From Asterias rubens (Eukaryota > Echinodermata > Asteroidea > Forcipulatida > Asteriidae), in contig NC_047068.1 of assembly GCF_902459465.1 (NCBI RefSeq), positions 16,887,195 to 16,951,194 on the forward strand: 64,000 bases of DNA. Reading direction: 5' to 3'. A program made the position numbers and the translations under genes. The notes under the pieces are model-generated. The model did not search any database, was not told where the DNA came from, and was given only the letters and a program-made list of their open reading frames with translations. Shown here in pieces: positions 47,801-62,800 of this stretch (its first letter is position 1; the number at the start of each line of letters is the position of its first letter).

Positions 47801-50800
47801 GTTTGACTGCATCCTAATGGACCAAATTCTGCTGTGGCTACAACCAGTGGCTGCAGCAACAACATTGAAGAATATTAATTTTTAGCCAATTGTCTTGTCA
47901 CATCAATCCCGAAAGGTGCATTGAGACCCGGCAGTTTTATCACGACCACAGATCAAGATCTTGTGGAGCTTTTACACAGCGCTTGATTCAGCTCTGATCC
48001 TGTTTTCGATCATAGCAGGCACATAAACACACAAGAAAAACTCAGCCATTCCTAGCAAAACCAGAAATTACCACATTGAATTGCCACCTTTGCATAAAAC
48101 ATATCAAGCTGCCTTAAATAAGAAATCCCACTTCTGACACCAAATGTTTCTTATGTGGTGTATGTACTACACAAGTTCACAAATGGATAATAATGGTAAA
48201 GATAATAATTGTCATTTGTTGTGCACCATATCTGTCCGGAAGACACTCCTGGCATGACAAAATAAATCTACTTTATGCCGTACTTGAAGCTTGAACTGAA
48301 CAAATGAGTTTTCAAGTTGGTCCTGAAGCTGGAGAGAGTGTAAACTAGTCTAAGATTCAGTGGGAGAGCATCCCAAAGAGATTGTCCATCATGTGTAAAA
48401 GAACGGTTTCCCCAATTGTGTTTAGAATGAGGGATGATGAGGAGCATGGTGTTTGTAGAGCAAGCCTGTCTTGTAGAAGCACTTTGCTGGACATGAATGT
48501 AATGCTGTGAGATGTACCATGTATTGAATGATAGATGTGGAGTAGAACCTTGAAATGGGTGCGTTCATGAACTAGGATGAAAACTTTTTGTGAGAAACTA
48601 GAAGCTCTGATCCATGCACTGCAGTGAGCCTTCCTTGTAGTCTGTGTCTCTTTTCTTTGTTTAAACCACCTGCAGAGCTTTGCAGCAATTCTTCTTGGTT
48701 TGCATGAATATACATGTAGTTGGTACAAATTTGAATTGCAGGCCTGAGAGGATGAAGGCAAATTTTGTATGCATCTGAAGATATCTTTTGAAATGGTTCA
48801 GTAAATGCTTTGTATGCTTTGACCCTTAAAGAGGTGGTGCCCTTTTAACCAAGGTCAACTACCTTTAAGTGTCTCTAGGAGGTATCTACCCTGAGAAAAT
48901 TATCATTCTTGATAGTCACGTAATTTGTTCTTTACAAATTTAATCACAGATAATACTAACTGTACACAACAACAGTACATATAACTTAATAATGTATTAC
49001 TCACTACGTATTATAATTTTGATGTTTATTTTTTATTAAAAAAAAACAGCTACATGTACACGTAGATAGACATCAATAACTACTGATAGTGCATGGTGTC
49101 AGCACCACCAAACATTGAGGCACATCTATCTTGCTTTACCAGTTAACACTGCCAGGGCCCAATTTCATTGCTCTGCTTAGCATAAGCAAAGAATCAGCGC
49201 TTAGGTAAGCATTGAATTTCGTGAGTTTAGCAGGGTATATTTTGGCTTGTGTGCGTGCGTACTCTACTTTACTAGACCTACTTCGCTTACACAACTAGAG
49301 CAGAAATTCAGCGCTTGCACAGTAAGTGGAGTACGGTGAATGTAAGCCCAACATTCAGCGGTTCGTGAAAGTGGGCCCAGATAACATGTTAACATGGCAC
49401 TTTTTCCTTGGATGCATGACTGGAGCTTGGACTTAAATACGTATAATTATGTGTCATAATCGCCTGACCAGTAAAACAGTCGCCCATACTTTTCAGCTTG
49501 CAGCATGCACTCAATGTGCAAAGTGTTTCCCTTACACAATTTACATGTAGCAGTAAAGAATTGTGCTTAATTCTCCCTTTGTTTGCGTTGGGGTTGTTGT
49601 CTAAAGCCTGATTCCAGGCATGACCATGTAGGAGTGGTTTGGAGTGATGCCAAAAATGAAACATCATCGTCGAGTGGTCTAGTGCAAAGGATTCAAGGTG
49701 TTGTCATAGTGTGATTCGGTTCTACTCATGGTTGGTTTGGGTGGTTGGGTTGGCATCTTTCCTCGCATTTCCTAGCCCTCCACCTCAAGGACCTGGCTGG
49801 AATCCCACTGTAGGTAATATGATAGTTGGGTTTTCACTCCCACCTGACCGTGTGGGGTTTCCTTTAATTATTTCTCTGGATTTTTCCTACCACATTCAAA
49901 CTGAAACTGCCTTCCTCGCTTCTCCCCATTGGATTATAAGCTGGTGCAGATCAGCACTACTGTTTTTTCCTGTGGACAAGATGCGTCTAAATCTGACTTA
50001 AAAAGTAAACAAAAATTATTGCGTCCTATCTCCCAATGCTATCTTCCACTATATACACCTCATTCATTCATTCTATTATTAATTTCACAGGTATAAATGC
50101 AAAGTACAACAAAAAAAACGATAAAGAAAACATTATTACATAAAGGAGAGAAAACAAAAATATAGCACCTCTGATGGATTTCAAAAAAAGGAAACTAGAT
50201 TACTATCCAGTTTATCTCCTTATGCCACAATTTAGGAAACAGAAACCTATTCTTGCTCATGAACGCATGATTTTTGTGTACTTTAGTCTGGTTTACAGGT
50301 TATTTTTTGCCCTATAAAAAATTAGTCAAACTGGTATTACGTAGCCCTGAAAAGTCAATTACAGTCAGCCGTTGAACTTGATGAAAAATTCTTCTTTGGA
50401 CTTTGTAATGACTTAATTGTACTTTGTTCGATGTAGGCCTACTTTGTGACAGTTTTCTCTAGGTAGAAGAGCAGAGTTCACGGTACTCATATGTCAAGAA
50501 CAAACCAGCTGCCAATCTGATCACCATTACTAATAAACAAAATAAAAAAATCATGGTTGTTTGTGCGAGTTTCCCAGGAAAGAGAAGAAGATACTTCTTA
50601 CAACGGCTACTTTCAAATGAAGATGTCAGAATTGCAAACTCTCCCTGATTTTGCCGTAAAGTTCCCTGAAAATAAACCAAATTGGGAAATCCACATGATT
50701 AGCTCTCTATTATGTAGGATGTAATTTAAATATCTCCCTGATTCGTGGACAAAACCTCCCTGATTGCAAGATGCTAATGTTGGCTTCTCTTATACATGTA

Positions 50801-53800
50801 AATTTATGAACATCCGCAACATCCTTGAATGCCAAAGCATTTTCCCATATGAGACTTCAGAGTGAAAGTGTTCCTCAGAATGTCTTTCACAATGCCTTCA
50901 CCACATTTCCAGCATCATTGAACCTGCCAGCACAGAGCTGACAGATAGCCACTAGGATTAATCTCACTCAAGGACATATTCAGGGACAGTCTCAACATTA
51001 TTTGCAACCAGCTTCAGGGATATGCCACACAGCAACCGGGCCCTGATGCCCTATGCAGCAAAAACAGGTTTTACATTTCCTGTTGACAGGAAAAGTCTGT
51101 GCATGCAGCGACTGCATGTTATCAGTGACCTGAGGCTTTTGATTAGCTGCCACAGCATGAGGTGATTCTAAGCTCCACCCACATTCCTTATAGGTAACTC
51201 TGTTGAGTGACACTTTCATGGCAGAGTGCCAAGGATTGAAGTATTTACTTGGGCGTTGGTCTGCAACTTGAGTTATGATGTTGCAGTGGCTGTTTAATAC
51301 TCAAGCAGACCTTCTTGTAACTACTAGGTCTATCTTGTATGTATGAACATAGAGTAAGGACAGTATGAACTGTCAACAATGTAGTCCAGACACATTTTGA
51401 CAAACAGGTTTTGGATAAAGTACAGTTTACTAATGTAGTAGGGATATGCATACAAAAATCAGACCATATGTGTTTATTCATACATGCTGCAGTGTGGGAA
51501 AAACCAAATGGCTGCTGGTACATGTCACAAATGTGGCAATAATTAATATACAGGCCACCTGGATGTAATCTATTCTAGTCAGATATTCAAAATGAAAACC
51601 AGGCTTCTCAAAGCAGCTGTTTTAGAGGAAGGGTATACCTTTAACATGTACATATGACCATAACAAACTTCTTGGTAAGGACAACTGGAGAGATGTTGAC
51701 TTAAACCATAGATAGAACTACCCCTTTCAAGTAATTATACATGTAGTTTGAGAGAACCCCAGAGGTAGCTTTTCACCACAATGTTAAATCAAAAAAATCG
51801 TAACTATGTTCACTGTTTGTCTGACATGTTTCTTTCCTATTGGATGTTGAACAGTGGACAAACAAATGGTATCAGGCTCGAGTGCTTTTTGTGAGTGATT
51901 TTGTAGGATGAGGTTGCCTGTAGTACATATAGGAAGGTATTAAGTGCAGAAGAGCAGTGAGGTCATTAGTGCTTCAACAGTTGATCTGTTTTTAATAGTG
52001 CCACCGGCACTATCCTTACTTCTGACTGATTTTTTTGTTTGCTGATGTATCGATTGACATTTAGAGGTTTTTTAATCATTTTAATAGGTAATACTAAAGA
52101 GAAAGTCCATGCTGCCCTCCCCACCCCCAAGAGGAAACAAACAATTTTACTTGCTGTGTTGTCTGGTAGCTTTGATTTTGTTATCAATCAGCAATTTTAG
52201 TTAGCAAGAAATTTTGCATAATTTTTTTTCCTTTGGAATGAAACTGGCGACGTTGTTATAGAATTTGTAAAATTGAACACTGAACATCTGAGCTGTTATG
52301 TTAAGAAAACATGCTTCATGCTTGAGTTGTTCTAGCTCAAACTGAACTAGGTCACCTGTTGTTATTGTGTAGTCTACTACGAAGGTCAGGCAGTACTTTA
52401 TAACAAAGTTTTAACAGGAACCTTGGTTATTCTTACGGGAATGATGCTGGCGAGCAATTTCGAACAGCAAACAATTTTAGCCTGAACTTGTTTTCGGCAG
52501 ACTGAATGTTCATGTTGAGTAGAGCATCACAAAGTCCGTGTAGTAGTGTGCTCTGCTGTACAAGGGAAATCGCTCACTGACTTGACAATGAAAGATTTAT
52601 CGACGGTGATCAAACCTTTATCTGAACTAAGGTTTGTTTTCTTCTTTTTCCCTCTTTTTTTTCGTTTTCCTCCCTGATTTTTACAATGGTGTCCCTGACT
52701 TATGTTTTCTTTGTCATATCACTTTATCTAACTTTGTCACAGATGGATATTTATAGCCTTCTTTACTCCATTGTCTTTGTGATGGTTGTAGTTTGTTTAC
52801 ATACAAGGTATTTTGTCGTCCATGTTACTGCAGCACAGCATTTGTCATTGTTGGTAGCATGCCTGGTTGATAGCACAAAGTGTTATCAAGGAAATGTAGG
52901 AAGTGTTATACACGAAATATGCAAAATGTTTAGAAGGAAATACATGAAGTGTTATCAAGAAATTACAGCAAGTGTTATCAAGGAAATACACAAAGTTTTA
53001 TCAAAGCAAATGCACAAAGTGTTTTCAAGGAAATACACAAAATATTTTCAAGGAAATACGCAAAGTGTTCTCAAGAAAATACGCAAAGTGTTTTCAAGCA
53101 AATACACAAACTGATTACAAGAAAAAACACTACATGGAAATACTAAGTGTTCTCAAGGTAATACACAAAGTGTTATCAAGGAAATACACAAAGTGTTATC
53201 AAGGAAAAACGCTTCAAGGAAATACACTAAGTGTTATCAAGGAAATGACAGAAAGTGTTGTCAAGAAAATGCACAAATTGTTATCAAGGAAATACACCAA
53301 GTGTTTTTCAGGGCATTTCAGGCCATACCCTGTAAATTATTGTAATGCAGCAACAGACGCTACATGGGCAGGAACATTTTTTGTGTACTGTGTGACCAGT
53401 CAGTCGCATATGGGCCAAGTGGATCCTTGTGCTCGGACAGAGAGGTGCCAATTTTGATTTAGACTTTGATGTTATGCATGTACATCTAATTTAACTGTGA
53501 ATCTTTAGAACCATGAAGGCCGTGTGAAATGATTTGAGGTCAATTTTATTATGTATGTGGGCTACACAGTAGTTTACACTGGTCCGCTGTCCATATCTAC
53601 AGCATAAACACAGTTGTTGGCTTTGTATGTATACACATGAAGGTCAAATTTAACTACAAATTTCCAGAACCGTGAAGGCCATGTGAAATTATGCAAGGTC
53701 AAAGGTGATTATGTGGGTGGGCTCAAAAGCAGATCTCTGGCAGAGCTTCTGTACCCAGATGTTTAGTCTAATTCAGATACTGCCTTGATGCTCTGAATCC

Positions 53801-56800
53801 CTCAGTGCATGCTATGGGTCATACAGAGCATCTGCATATAGATGAGTTTGTCTCATGTTCAGGAAATGACCTGCCAGTCACAAGCTGCAGTTGGTTGATG
53901 AGATCATTGAGCTCCGTGATTAGATGAGTCACTGCCTGGGGCTTCGTCATCGAGCACTGCATGCACTGAGTGTAAATGCAGGCATGAAAACTAAGCATCT
54001 ACATCACGTTCAAACAAACACTTTTGACGTCATAGCTGTTTGCCGAGTCTACTGATCACCTCTTGCAGAGAAACTAAGGTCTCACAGCTGCAGCAGTGTT
54101 CTCTACAATTATTCATTGAATAGGTTTTTGTGTCGTTAAATGGCTTTGAAACCTTGTGTAGATCTTGTTAAAGGCCATGACATGAATTCCTTTTTGCTGG
54201 ACATAAATGAAGATGTATATTATATAATTTACCTGTAGAAGTTTCATTTTAGTCATCATGTTTTGGAAAGAAAAAAAAAGGGTGCAAAATCACAAGAGTA
54301 ATGTTTTGAGGAGAGTCTCATAAATCTGTTGTACATAACAATAATAAAAACAAACTCTTTTTTGGTGTAAAGCGCATTTCACAATAAACGTTTCAATGCA
54401 TAAGTAAGTGCCCAGCAGCCGGTTTCATCTCAAGTTAGGTTAGGATGAGTTCATTGCGTCCTAACGTCTAAGGTTTTAACGGAACTAATTCGTCCTAAGT
54501 CTTAAGATTAATCCTAAGTTAGGAAGAGTTTGGTGAAAGCGACGGCTGGTCATTGGACCAATAACATCCCTTAAAACTAAACATAAACTGATTTTAATTA
54601 TGACGCAATCTCACGCCCATCAGCCATGTACATGTACATGTGTACATACAATTTTCCATGTTGCATGTATTTTGTGCGTTGCCCTTGGCTTATGCATGAT
54701 TTGTGCATGTTTGTTGTTTGGAAAGACCATATCTCGCTCTCAATTCAACTGTTGTTGAATTTAAAAGACACTAGACCACCGGACTGGTCCTACAGTCATG
54801 AGTTTACTGGCCGCCACTTAAATCACTGGCCTGTGGCCTGCAGCCCAGTGTAATTTTGTTGCTCTACTAGGGGGTATGCAATTAAAAAGTCTCTGCTAGG
54901 GTCCCATTTTTTCTCTGTTATTACCTTGATAAATGATTTCTTGGCTCAGGTGTCTTTCTTTGTCCTTATCATCTGCAAATTAAAAAACACAAGGCCCTCT
55001 TACTTCTTATTAAGAGCCACTAATTGCAGACTTGATGGCCGAGTGGTTGGTATGGTCACACCAATACACAAGAGTGGCAGCAAATGTAGAGTTATTATAT
55101 TTTCATATTGATGAGACTAAAGCCCATTTCAACAATGCGGGAAAATCACTGGTTGCATGCTGGTACTGAGAGCCATCGCCAGCCAGTTAAATAGCGAAGG
55201 TACACAAGCCTAGACAATAATAAGGGTCGTTTGTTCAGGCGCATGTGAGACACCATTGTGAAATAGCAACTGTTCGTTGGGCCAGACAGTTGGCAGCGTT
55301 GGTTATCAGGGCTCTTCTGAACATTCTCGCATTTTGCGCCACACACCAGGAATATACTCACCACCTCAATCAGGGAATCTGAATCTCTACAAACATTCAA
55401 GAAGTGTATCAAACATTATCTGTACCCAACCTAATGCGCTGTATTCTTGATGTAGTGGTGTTCCACAAATGTTTGTTATGTATGGGAAACATGCTTAAGG
55501 ATGCCGTATAAATGAACCTAATCACTGTAGCTCGTAAGCCTAAGGAAAACTTTAAACAAGCTTGAGTCAGTACTTTTATAAGCACTCAGCCATGACTCTT
55601 CATAAATGTCATTTATAGATGTGTAACTAATAGTTGTCTTAACCATCAGACTTAAACATTTACTTCCTTTATATTTCTTCACAGGAGGCGAAGGACTGGT
55701 ACCCGTAAGCAAATTGTTAAAAAAGGTAAATTTAATCAACTATTTGGTTCTGTATTGGATTAGTGTTAATTTGTAGTTTAGATACCATTTGTTTCTGTAT
55801 AAACGAACCATATCCCAAGACATGGCTATTATTGTTGAGTGTTCTTGTGGAAGTGTCTGTAAAAATAATATGAAACAGAAAGTTGGTTTTGTTTAAAAGA
55901 ACATATCAATTTAGGTCATGACCTTTGCTCTGACCTTTTTTGGTTGATAGGAAGAAGGTCAGATCTTGCAGATGTTCCGACCTCTATGGGCTTTTGGTAC
56001 GAGCCGTTTCCGGCAGATGGTCTATAAAAGTGTGTGCAGTATTTCCTCTTGATGGGAAATAGTCAGGGCTTGAAAATACTGTCAGTGAGAATTGTCTAAC
56101 AAAATAATCATGTATGTGTGGTGGTATATTACAGAACTGGAATATCATCTCTCAGAGTTGAAGCCATTTGCATTTTGCAAAGGGCAACTTCATTGGAAAA
56201 TGTTGAAGTCTATGTACAATTTTTGAATGGCCACCAAGGCCAAGACCAGGGCAACATAGGCCATAGCCTCTGTAGCCTCAGTGTAATTTCAGGCATGATT
56301 TTATAAGGTACACTATTGGGCACCTTGTTGAGAGCAAGGACTGTGGGGGAAAATTTTTCTCAACAGTGGAATTCTAAATAGGGCTGTTCCACAAGGAATT
56401 TTGGGTACAGAGTGTATGGGAGGATGTTGAGTACAAGAAGAAGGGACAGAGAGTAATAGAATTCTCCATAGGGAAGCAAATTTATAAACAGCTTTAGTGA
56501 TTTGTGTGTTTAAAAATCACGGACTTTGTTATGACCAAGCTGTTTTGTGGATTGGTGGTTGATTCATCAGGGTGTGGGTTCAATCCTGGTCATGATACTT
56601 GTCCTTGAGCAAGACACTAATCTATAATTGCTTCTTTTCACCCATGGGTTATTTGGTACCTTTGAGTGCAGAGATGGTTCTAGTGATTGATTTAGCTTTG
56701 TCCATTACAAATTTGGAAGCTCAGGTTGCATACTCCAAAGAGCTGAATTTGAATTCAAAATCAACAAAGTTATAAACAGAAAAATTATTTTTCTGATCTA

Positions 56801-59800
56801 GCAGAGCTTCAAAAGGAGAAACTAAACGTGAAGGGAAAGGTTGCAAAAGTAAGAAGTGATCTTCAGGAAGGAAACAACGTATACCGGGATATCTTGGAAA
56901 AGTTCAAGGAAGAACTAAAGAGTTGCTCTGTCACACTGTTAAACATTGACATACAGGCAGCTGTGCTTACCTACAAACCAACAAAGTAAGTGTGTGGTTA
57001 AATTTCAGACTAGCGTATTAGTGGATTATAATAATCAATGTTTTCTCTCTTTTTTTTCTTTCACTAAAACTATTTTTTTTTTTGGGGGGGGGTCCAAACA
57101 ACCAATTGAAATCAAAATTCATCTTTTATTGAAAAAATAATATAATATTTAAAAAAAAATATGAAGACAAAATAACAGGCTGGCCAAGCTGGCAAGATTG
57201 TTATCATTCCTGACTAAACTACAATACTGAAATATCATGTTCATTTGAGGCTTTTTGTTTATTGATGGATTATAGAATGCAGTCATTCAATGAATTAAAT
57301 AAATCAACATTTTTGGTGGGTGGTTGGTTGGTCTCAAAACAATTTTTTTTTCTTAAACCTTGACTATTCTGAATGGCCTTTGCACTAATAACAGCTCTAC
57401 ACAAAGTAAAAAATTGAGGCTAAAAGTGGTGACCTTTGACATACCCCCACCAGCTGCCGATTTCACAAAACTTTACTCAACTGCGTAAGTCCACTTGTGC
57501 AATGTTGTGCCGTAAACGTTGCGCAAGTGGACTTAAGCAGTTGCGTAAAGTTTCTTAAAATCGACTGCAAGTTTCTTTAACTCATGAACAAGCTGAATTT
57601 AAGTCAAACACCTGTTATAAAATCTAAAGACAAAATGGTTCAATTTGTCATACATTTGCAATAAAAATTGTCAGGAAATTTTGCTGCCACGAACGTGTCA
57701 TCGCAAGATTGTCATGGCTATTTGTGAAATCAGTGTCCAAAATCCATTGTTGAGTTGAGATGGATTTTGGATTTCAGGCAGTCATTGTCATTGGAAATGG
57801 TCATCTACAGATACAGAAGTTACCACAAAGTTACTCGTCGTGCCCAAAACCTGTACTGTCACTGCCCATGCTGCTGCCCCAAAACACTAGAACAATTTTC
57901 ATCACTACTGGGCTTGACTTCTACAATAGTCTCCTGGCTGGGCTGTCACATAACACACTTCATCCTGTACAATCTGTCAAAAATCTGCCGCATCACGGCA
58001 ACATTACTGAGGTAGCAAAATGTCCTCACACATCTCTCCCATTGTACACAAACTCCACTGGTTACCAATTCATTTCAGAATACAATATAAGATCATCCTT
58101 CAAGGCTCTCCATGGACTAGCTCCTACCAACCTATAGAGCATGCTTAAGGGCAGCAGACTCTATGTTCCTTTGACCCCTTTATCCAGCTTTGGGGATAGG
58201 GCCTTTGTAACATTTCACCTCGCTCTGGAACTCACTTGTTTAATTAATCACTCATGTTTTTTGCTCATTCTGAATAATCCTTTTGCTTGTTATTTGTTTT
58301 GCGTTATCAAAACAAAATAATACTGACAGAGTTACTTTCTCTGGTTAGTTAGAGCGCTAACAAATGCTTTGTATTATTGATATTATCATTGTCTAATACC
58401 AGTGAATAAAATCAAGGGCCTGATGCTTTGTTTTATTTTCTACTTCAGCAAAAGCTTTCTGTACAAGATCTCTGCCAATAGCTACGTTTTCAGGAAGTCT
58501 TCGCAGAGAGGACGAAAGAGAAGTAGGTTGTTTCACATCTTTTGTATTTTCTGTGTCGTATATCTACCTGAACAAATGCTGGCTGTTGTCAGCAAAACAG
58601 TTGTTCCCAGCCTGGAACTACACAGAGGCCACTAACGACATGTTGCCCCTTTAAAAGTTTCTTTTAGATTTTAATATTTTCTATTGGAAGTGCGTTTTGC
58701 AAAATGAAAATTACCACTGCTGGGATAAGATTTTCCTTTTTAATAGGTGGAAATTTGTATCAGGGATAAAGAATATTAATTTTGGTTTTACCCATATGTA
58801 TTGATGTGTGTTAATACTGTATATTCAGTACTTTTCGGAGCTCTGTATACAAAAATCTCAACAAAATTTGCCTGTGATTTTCGCAGAGCTCAGGAAAGTA
58901 CTGAGTAAACAGTGCTATAAACACACCTCGATTTACATAATGGGAAAAATTAAAATCAATAAAGATTTCCCTTGACTCTAACAAAATAATCGTTAAATCA
59001 TCTTTCTTGCTATTTTTCATCATCAATTGGAAACTTAATTCATTTGCTTATTAATGCTAAACCTGCTCCTTGCTTTATTGGTGTACTGCTATTTGTCTTT
59101 TTCTCCACATTTGGGCAATTCCACGGTAACGGAAGGACGTTTTGACTCATTAAACAACATTTAAATTGTGGATTCAGCCAAAAAGAGGAGGCCATTTTGA
59201 AGGCAGTCATTAATAAAAGAAACTGTGACATTTGCTTGATGAAACTAATTAAACTGTTAATGATATCCACGATTTAAATGTTGTTTAATGAGTCAAAACG
59301 TTTTCCGTTACCGTGGAATTGCCCATTTACAAATCTTAAATAACTCATCAAAAAACTCAAAAGAACGTGGTGAAACTTCACAAAATTCTAGATGTCATAG
59401 TGGATATTTCAGATAAAAACCAGATACTGGTGGACTTTATTGATGTTATGGACTTTAATCAACGTTTGCTCTAGCATATATTAAAAGTGTTAAAATAGAT
59501 TAGTAGAGCTGACAAAACAGTCTAAGCCAGTGTTCATTTTTTTTTGCGATCAACCAAACCACATGAAATAACATGTGATGTAATTGAGTCAGGACAAAAT
59601 AATAACAAACCATACACAACTTATGAGCCGCAGTCATACATTGTCCTTTTCCCACAATTTTATTAAGCTTTTTGGACAAAATTGCACTTATGAATGGGAA
59701 TAAAAGAGTTAGTGACTCAATTTTAAAGGAACGTTACAGAACTGGTAAGAAAACAAAATTGTGAAGATCACAGATTTATAGCAAACTTACATGGTCTAAT

Positions 59801-62800
59801 GATGATGGTAGTAGAAAACCTCCCTTGAATTATTGTCTAAAAAAGCCATACTTGATGAGAAATAAATAATGTAACTTTGCGTTTGGAGTTTATCGCTCAG
59901 TGAGCACTTTATTCATTTTTTGTTTGCATCAATGTCATGCAAAATGTGTAATCAGTCTTTCACTATTTTCTGGCCGATCGATCTCAAACTTCTACAGGTT
60001 TGTCAGTTTATGTATATGTTGGATTACATAAAGTGCTTACACTGCTAGCAACTGTTTTGTTAGGATGCATTGCTTTGGATCTGGTGAGTCTGTGAAAAGC
60101 GTTTGAAAACTGTTTGCTAGAAAAGGCATTTGGTTGGACAGATGTTTTAAAAAAAAGAATATAATGATCCACACAAAATTGCATGGTTTTCCTTATATGT
60201 TGTGAACTAACTCGGTGTGCCATTTTGTGGAGAAAATTTGTTTACTTCATAAAATGGCCGACCGTGTTAATTCCCAAGTAAAAGGAAATTCCATGCATTT
60301 TCGAGGCATATTCCACTTTTAAAACATCTTTCTAACCATATGCATTTCATGGCAAACGGTTTCAAACGCTTTTTGTAGACCAACTCGACTGATCTAAGGC
60401 AACGTGTCCCTTTAAACGGCCTTTTAAAACCTTGCGGGGTCGTGGCTGTCTTATAAAGGACCTCGCCGAATGGCATGACCACGACCCTGTGGGTTTTAAA
60501 GGGCCTTTTAAGACGGAGGCCCTTTTTTCCCTTAATCGTGAATGGAGTTTTTCTTTTCTTTTCCAGAGCGCTGTAATATGAACAAATACCATGGTGATTC
60601 ACAAAACAACACAGGGTCCTCATCTGCATACCAAGGCTCAAGGGAGGAGAGACAATTTTCTCAATATCCTGTACCTAGGAAACAATGTGCCAAGAAGTCC
60701 ACAACACAACTGGCCAGGAACTTCAACCTCAATAAGTCAAACTCTGGCTGGGATAGTGAGGTCATGCCTGGAAAGCGGAAGCGAGACTTAAGTGAGAGCT
60801 ACCGCCCCCGTTCCGAAACATACGAAGCTGCATATGATATCGATAGAGATCAAGCACTTGCCAACGGTGAGGAAAGGTCGTGGTCCAGGGACAGAAACTA
60901 TTGGCATACAAATTCCGTCAACCACCGTGACCAGTACCATGACGAACCTAGATCCCAAAGAAACAGCTACCGTGAATATTCCCCCAGCGATAACTGGCAT
61001 GATGGTCGGAGACACAGTGAGGAAAGGGACAGAAGTTACCAGTCTACGAGATCTTATCACAATGATCATTCTGAGTATTCCTACTCAGACAATAGTGGTA
61101 GACCTGGAAGACATACAAGGCGTGAGTTTTCCAGCAGAGAACGAAGTCAAGAACGGGTCCCTCCTTGGAGAGATGGAACACTCAGTAACCGAGGAAAAAC
61201 ACGATATGGCAGACATGGTGACGATGTCAATGAAAAGCCTGCAACAAGGTCAAGAAATTCCAGTCCCTCCGGTAATACTAAAAGCACCTCAAGAGATACC
61301 TATCCCGAAGCAAAGCTTAAGAGCAGTACAAGCAGTTCTAAAACACCAAGTCAACCTGCATTCAGGAAAGCAAAAGAAAAAGACGGGGGTTGTGGAAACC
61401 AAGGAGATCCCACTTCTGCCACTAAAACAGATCAAAGTAACAAAGAACCTGGTTCAAAGTTGGCAAATTCAATTAGTGATAGTATTAAGGACAAGAAAAG
61501 TATAACTCCAAACCCATCAGATGTAAAGAACAGTAAAAGCACTTCTTTAGTAACTGGTGCAGTTTCTAAAACTTGCACTTCAAATGCACATGCTGGACCA
61601 GATACAGACAGAAGTTCTAAAACCATTGCTGAGACAAACGGTGTTAATTCACCTATTCCCTCACAACCAAGTGAAAAGAACCATATCCCAAGTGCAACTA
61701 AGTATGCACAGGGTGAGTTGGAACATATCTCCAAGTCGCATGGTTTTGAAGACTCACTAGCTCTTTCTGCAAATGGATCCTCTGATTTAAACCACCAGCT
61801 GGACAGTGTAAATGTATCCAGTCTAAATGCAAGCAATAAGGACCAAGTTACACTGTCTAAAGTCATGCCTTCCATAACTAATGAAAGTGCAGGCAAAGAG
61901 GTCACAGTTAGTTCTGATCGACGTGTTCTTGAAAAAGCTAAGCTCAACACATTGTCTTCAGTAACAGGATCCCCCCATATCACCTCAGCAAATCCTGAAG
62001 ACAGTTTTAAAGATGTGAGTCTCAAGGCAGTGGCTCCTGGAGAAAGGAAAACAAACTTGAAGGAACCCTCACTCATCCAAGAAAATGATAAAACTGTTGA
62101 TCCGTTAGATCTTGAGACACCAGATACATGTAACTCTTCACCAGCAAGGCCGGACGTGTCCGCAAGAGAAACAACAAATAAGGAAGTAAGCAAAAACCCG
62201 ACCCAAAACAGCACTGTTGATATACCTGCACCGACTAGAACCAAACTCCAGGAACTTCCATCCCCTCTGACCAAGGTGGATGCGAATGAAGGCCCAATCA
62301 GCTCTTTCAGACTTAAGCTCAAGTCCATTGTGGACAAAGTGTTTCCAAAAGCAAATGCCTCAAGTGTTACCAAAGATGAAAGTAACTTCCTGTCTAAAAG
62401 CCTGCCAGCTTCTCCGAAGACCTGTGGTGAAGACATTGAAGTAGATTCTATGACTCCGAAATGCAAAAACTCAACAAAATGTCTTCAGATGAAAAACAAT
62501 GAAGTTACTGCATCTGGTATTCCTTCTGGACATGATCAGTTGGAGGAACCCTCAGCTGCTGTAGTGAACATATCATCTTTAAAGGACGTTTACATCTTGC
62601 CTGTATGCCAGAATTCCACAGAGACAACAAATTGTGGTTCATCAACAGTGAGCTCAGAGTATCCTACCCAACTAAAAGAGCATTTTGGCAAAGCGAGTGA
62701 ACTGGCAGTGGAGGGAATCAAGGATGTATGTACGAAAGCTACTTCCAACAAAGATGGATACGGTAGACCAAAGCCTGTTGAGAAATCAACTGATAAACTA

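Noticed and set aside
48357..48761. 134-codon minus-strand frame
   Set aside because: It sits in a probable transposon-derived segment, with no motif and no splice context.
52686..53457. Open frames of 142 and 161 codons
   Set aside because: They run through the 23-bp minisatellite, whose unit has no stop in any plus-strand frame.
60792..61505. 237-codon open frame in another plus-strand frame
   Set aside because: It is a shifted reading of the long exon, which has phased splice joins and continues well beyond it.
61432..62466. 344-codon minus-strand open frame
   Set aside because: It lies wholly opposite the long Ser/Thr-rich exon. Its Leu/Ser/Val composition is what antisense reading of such codons produces, and no domain is visible.
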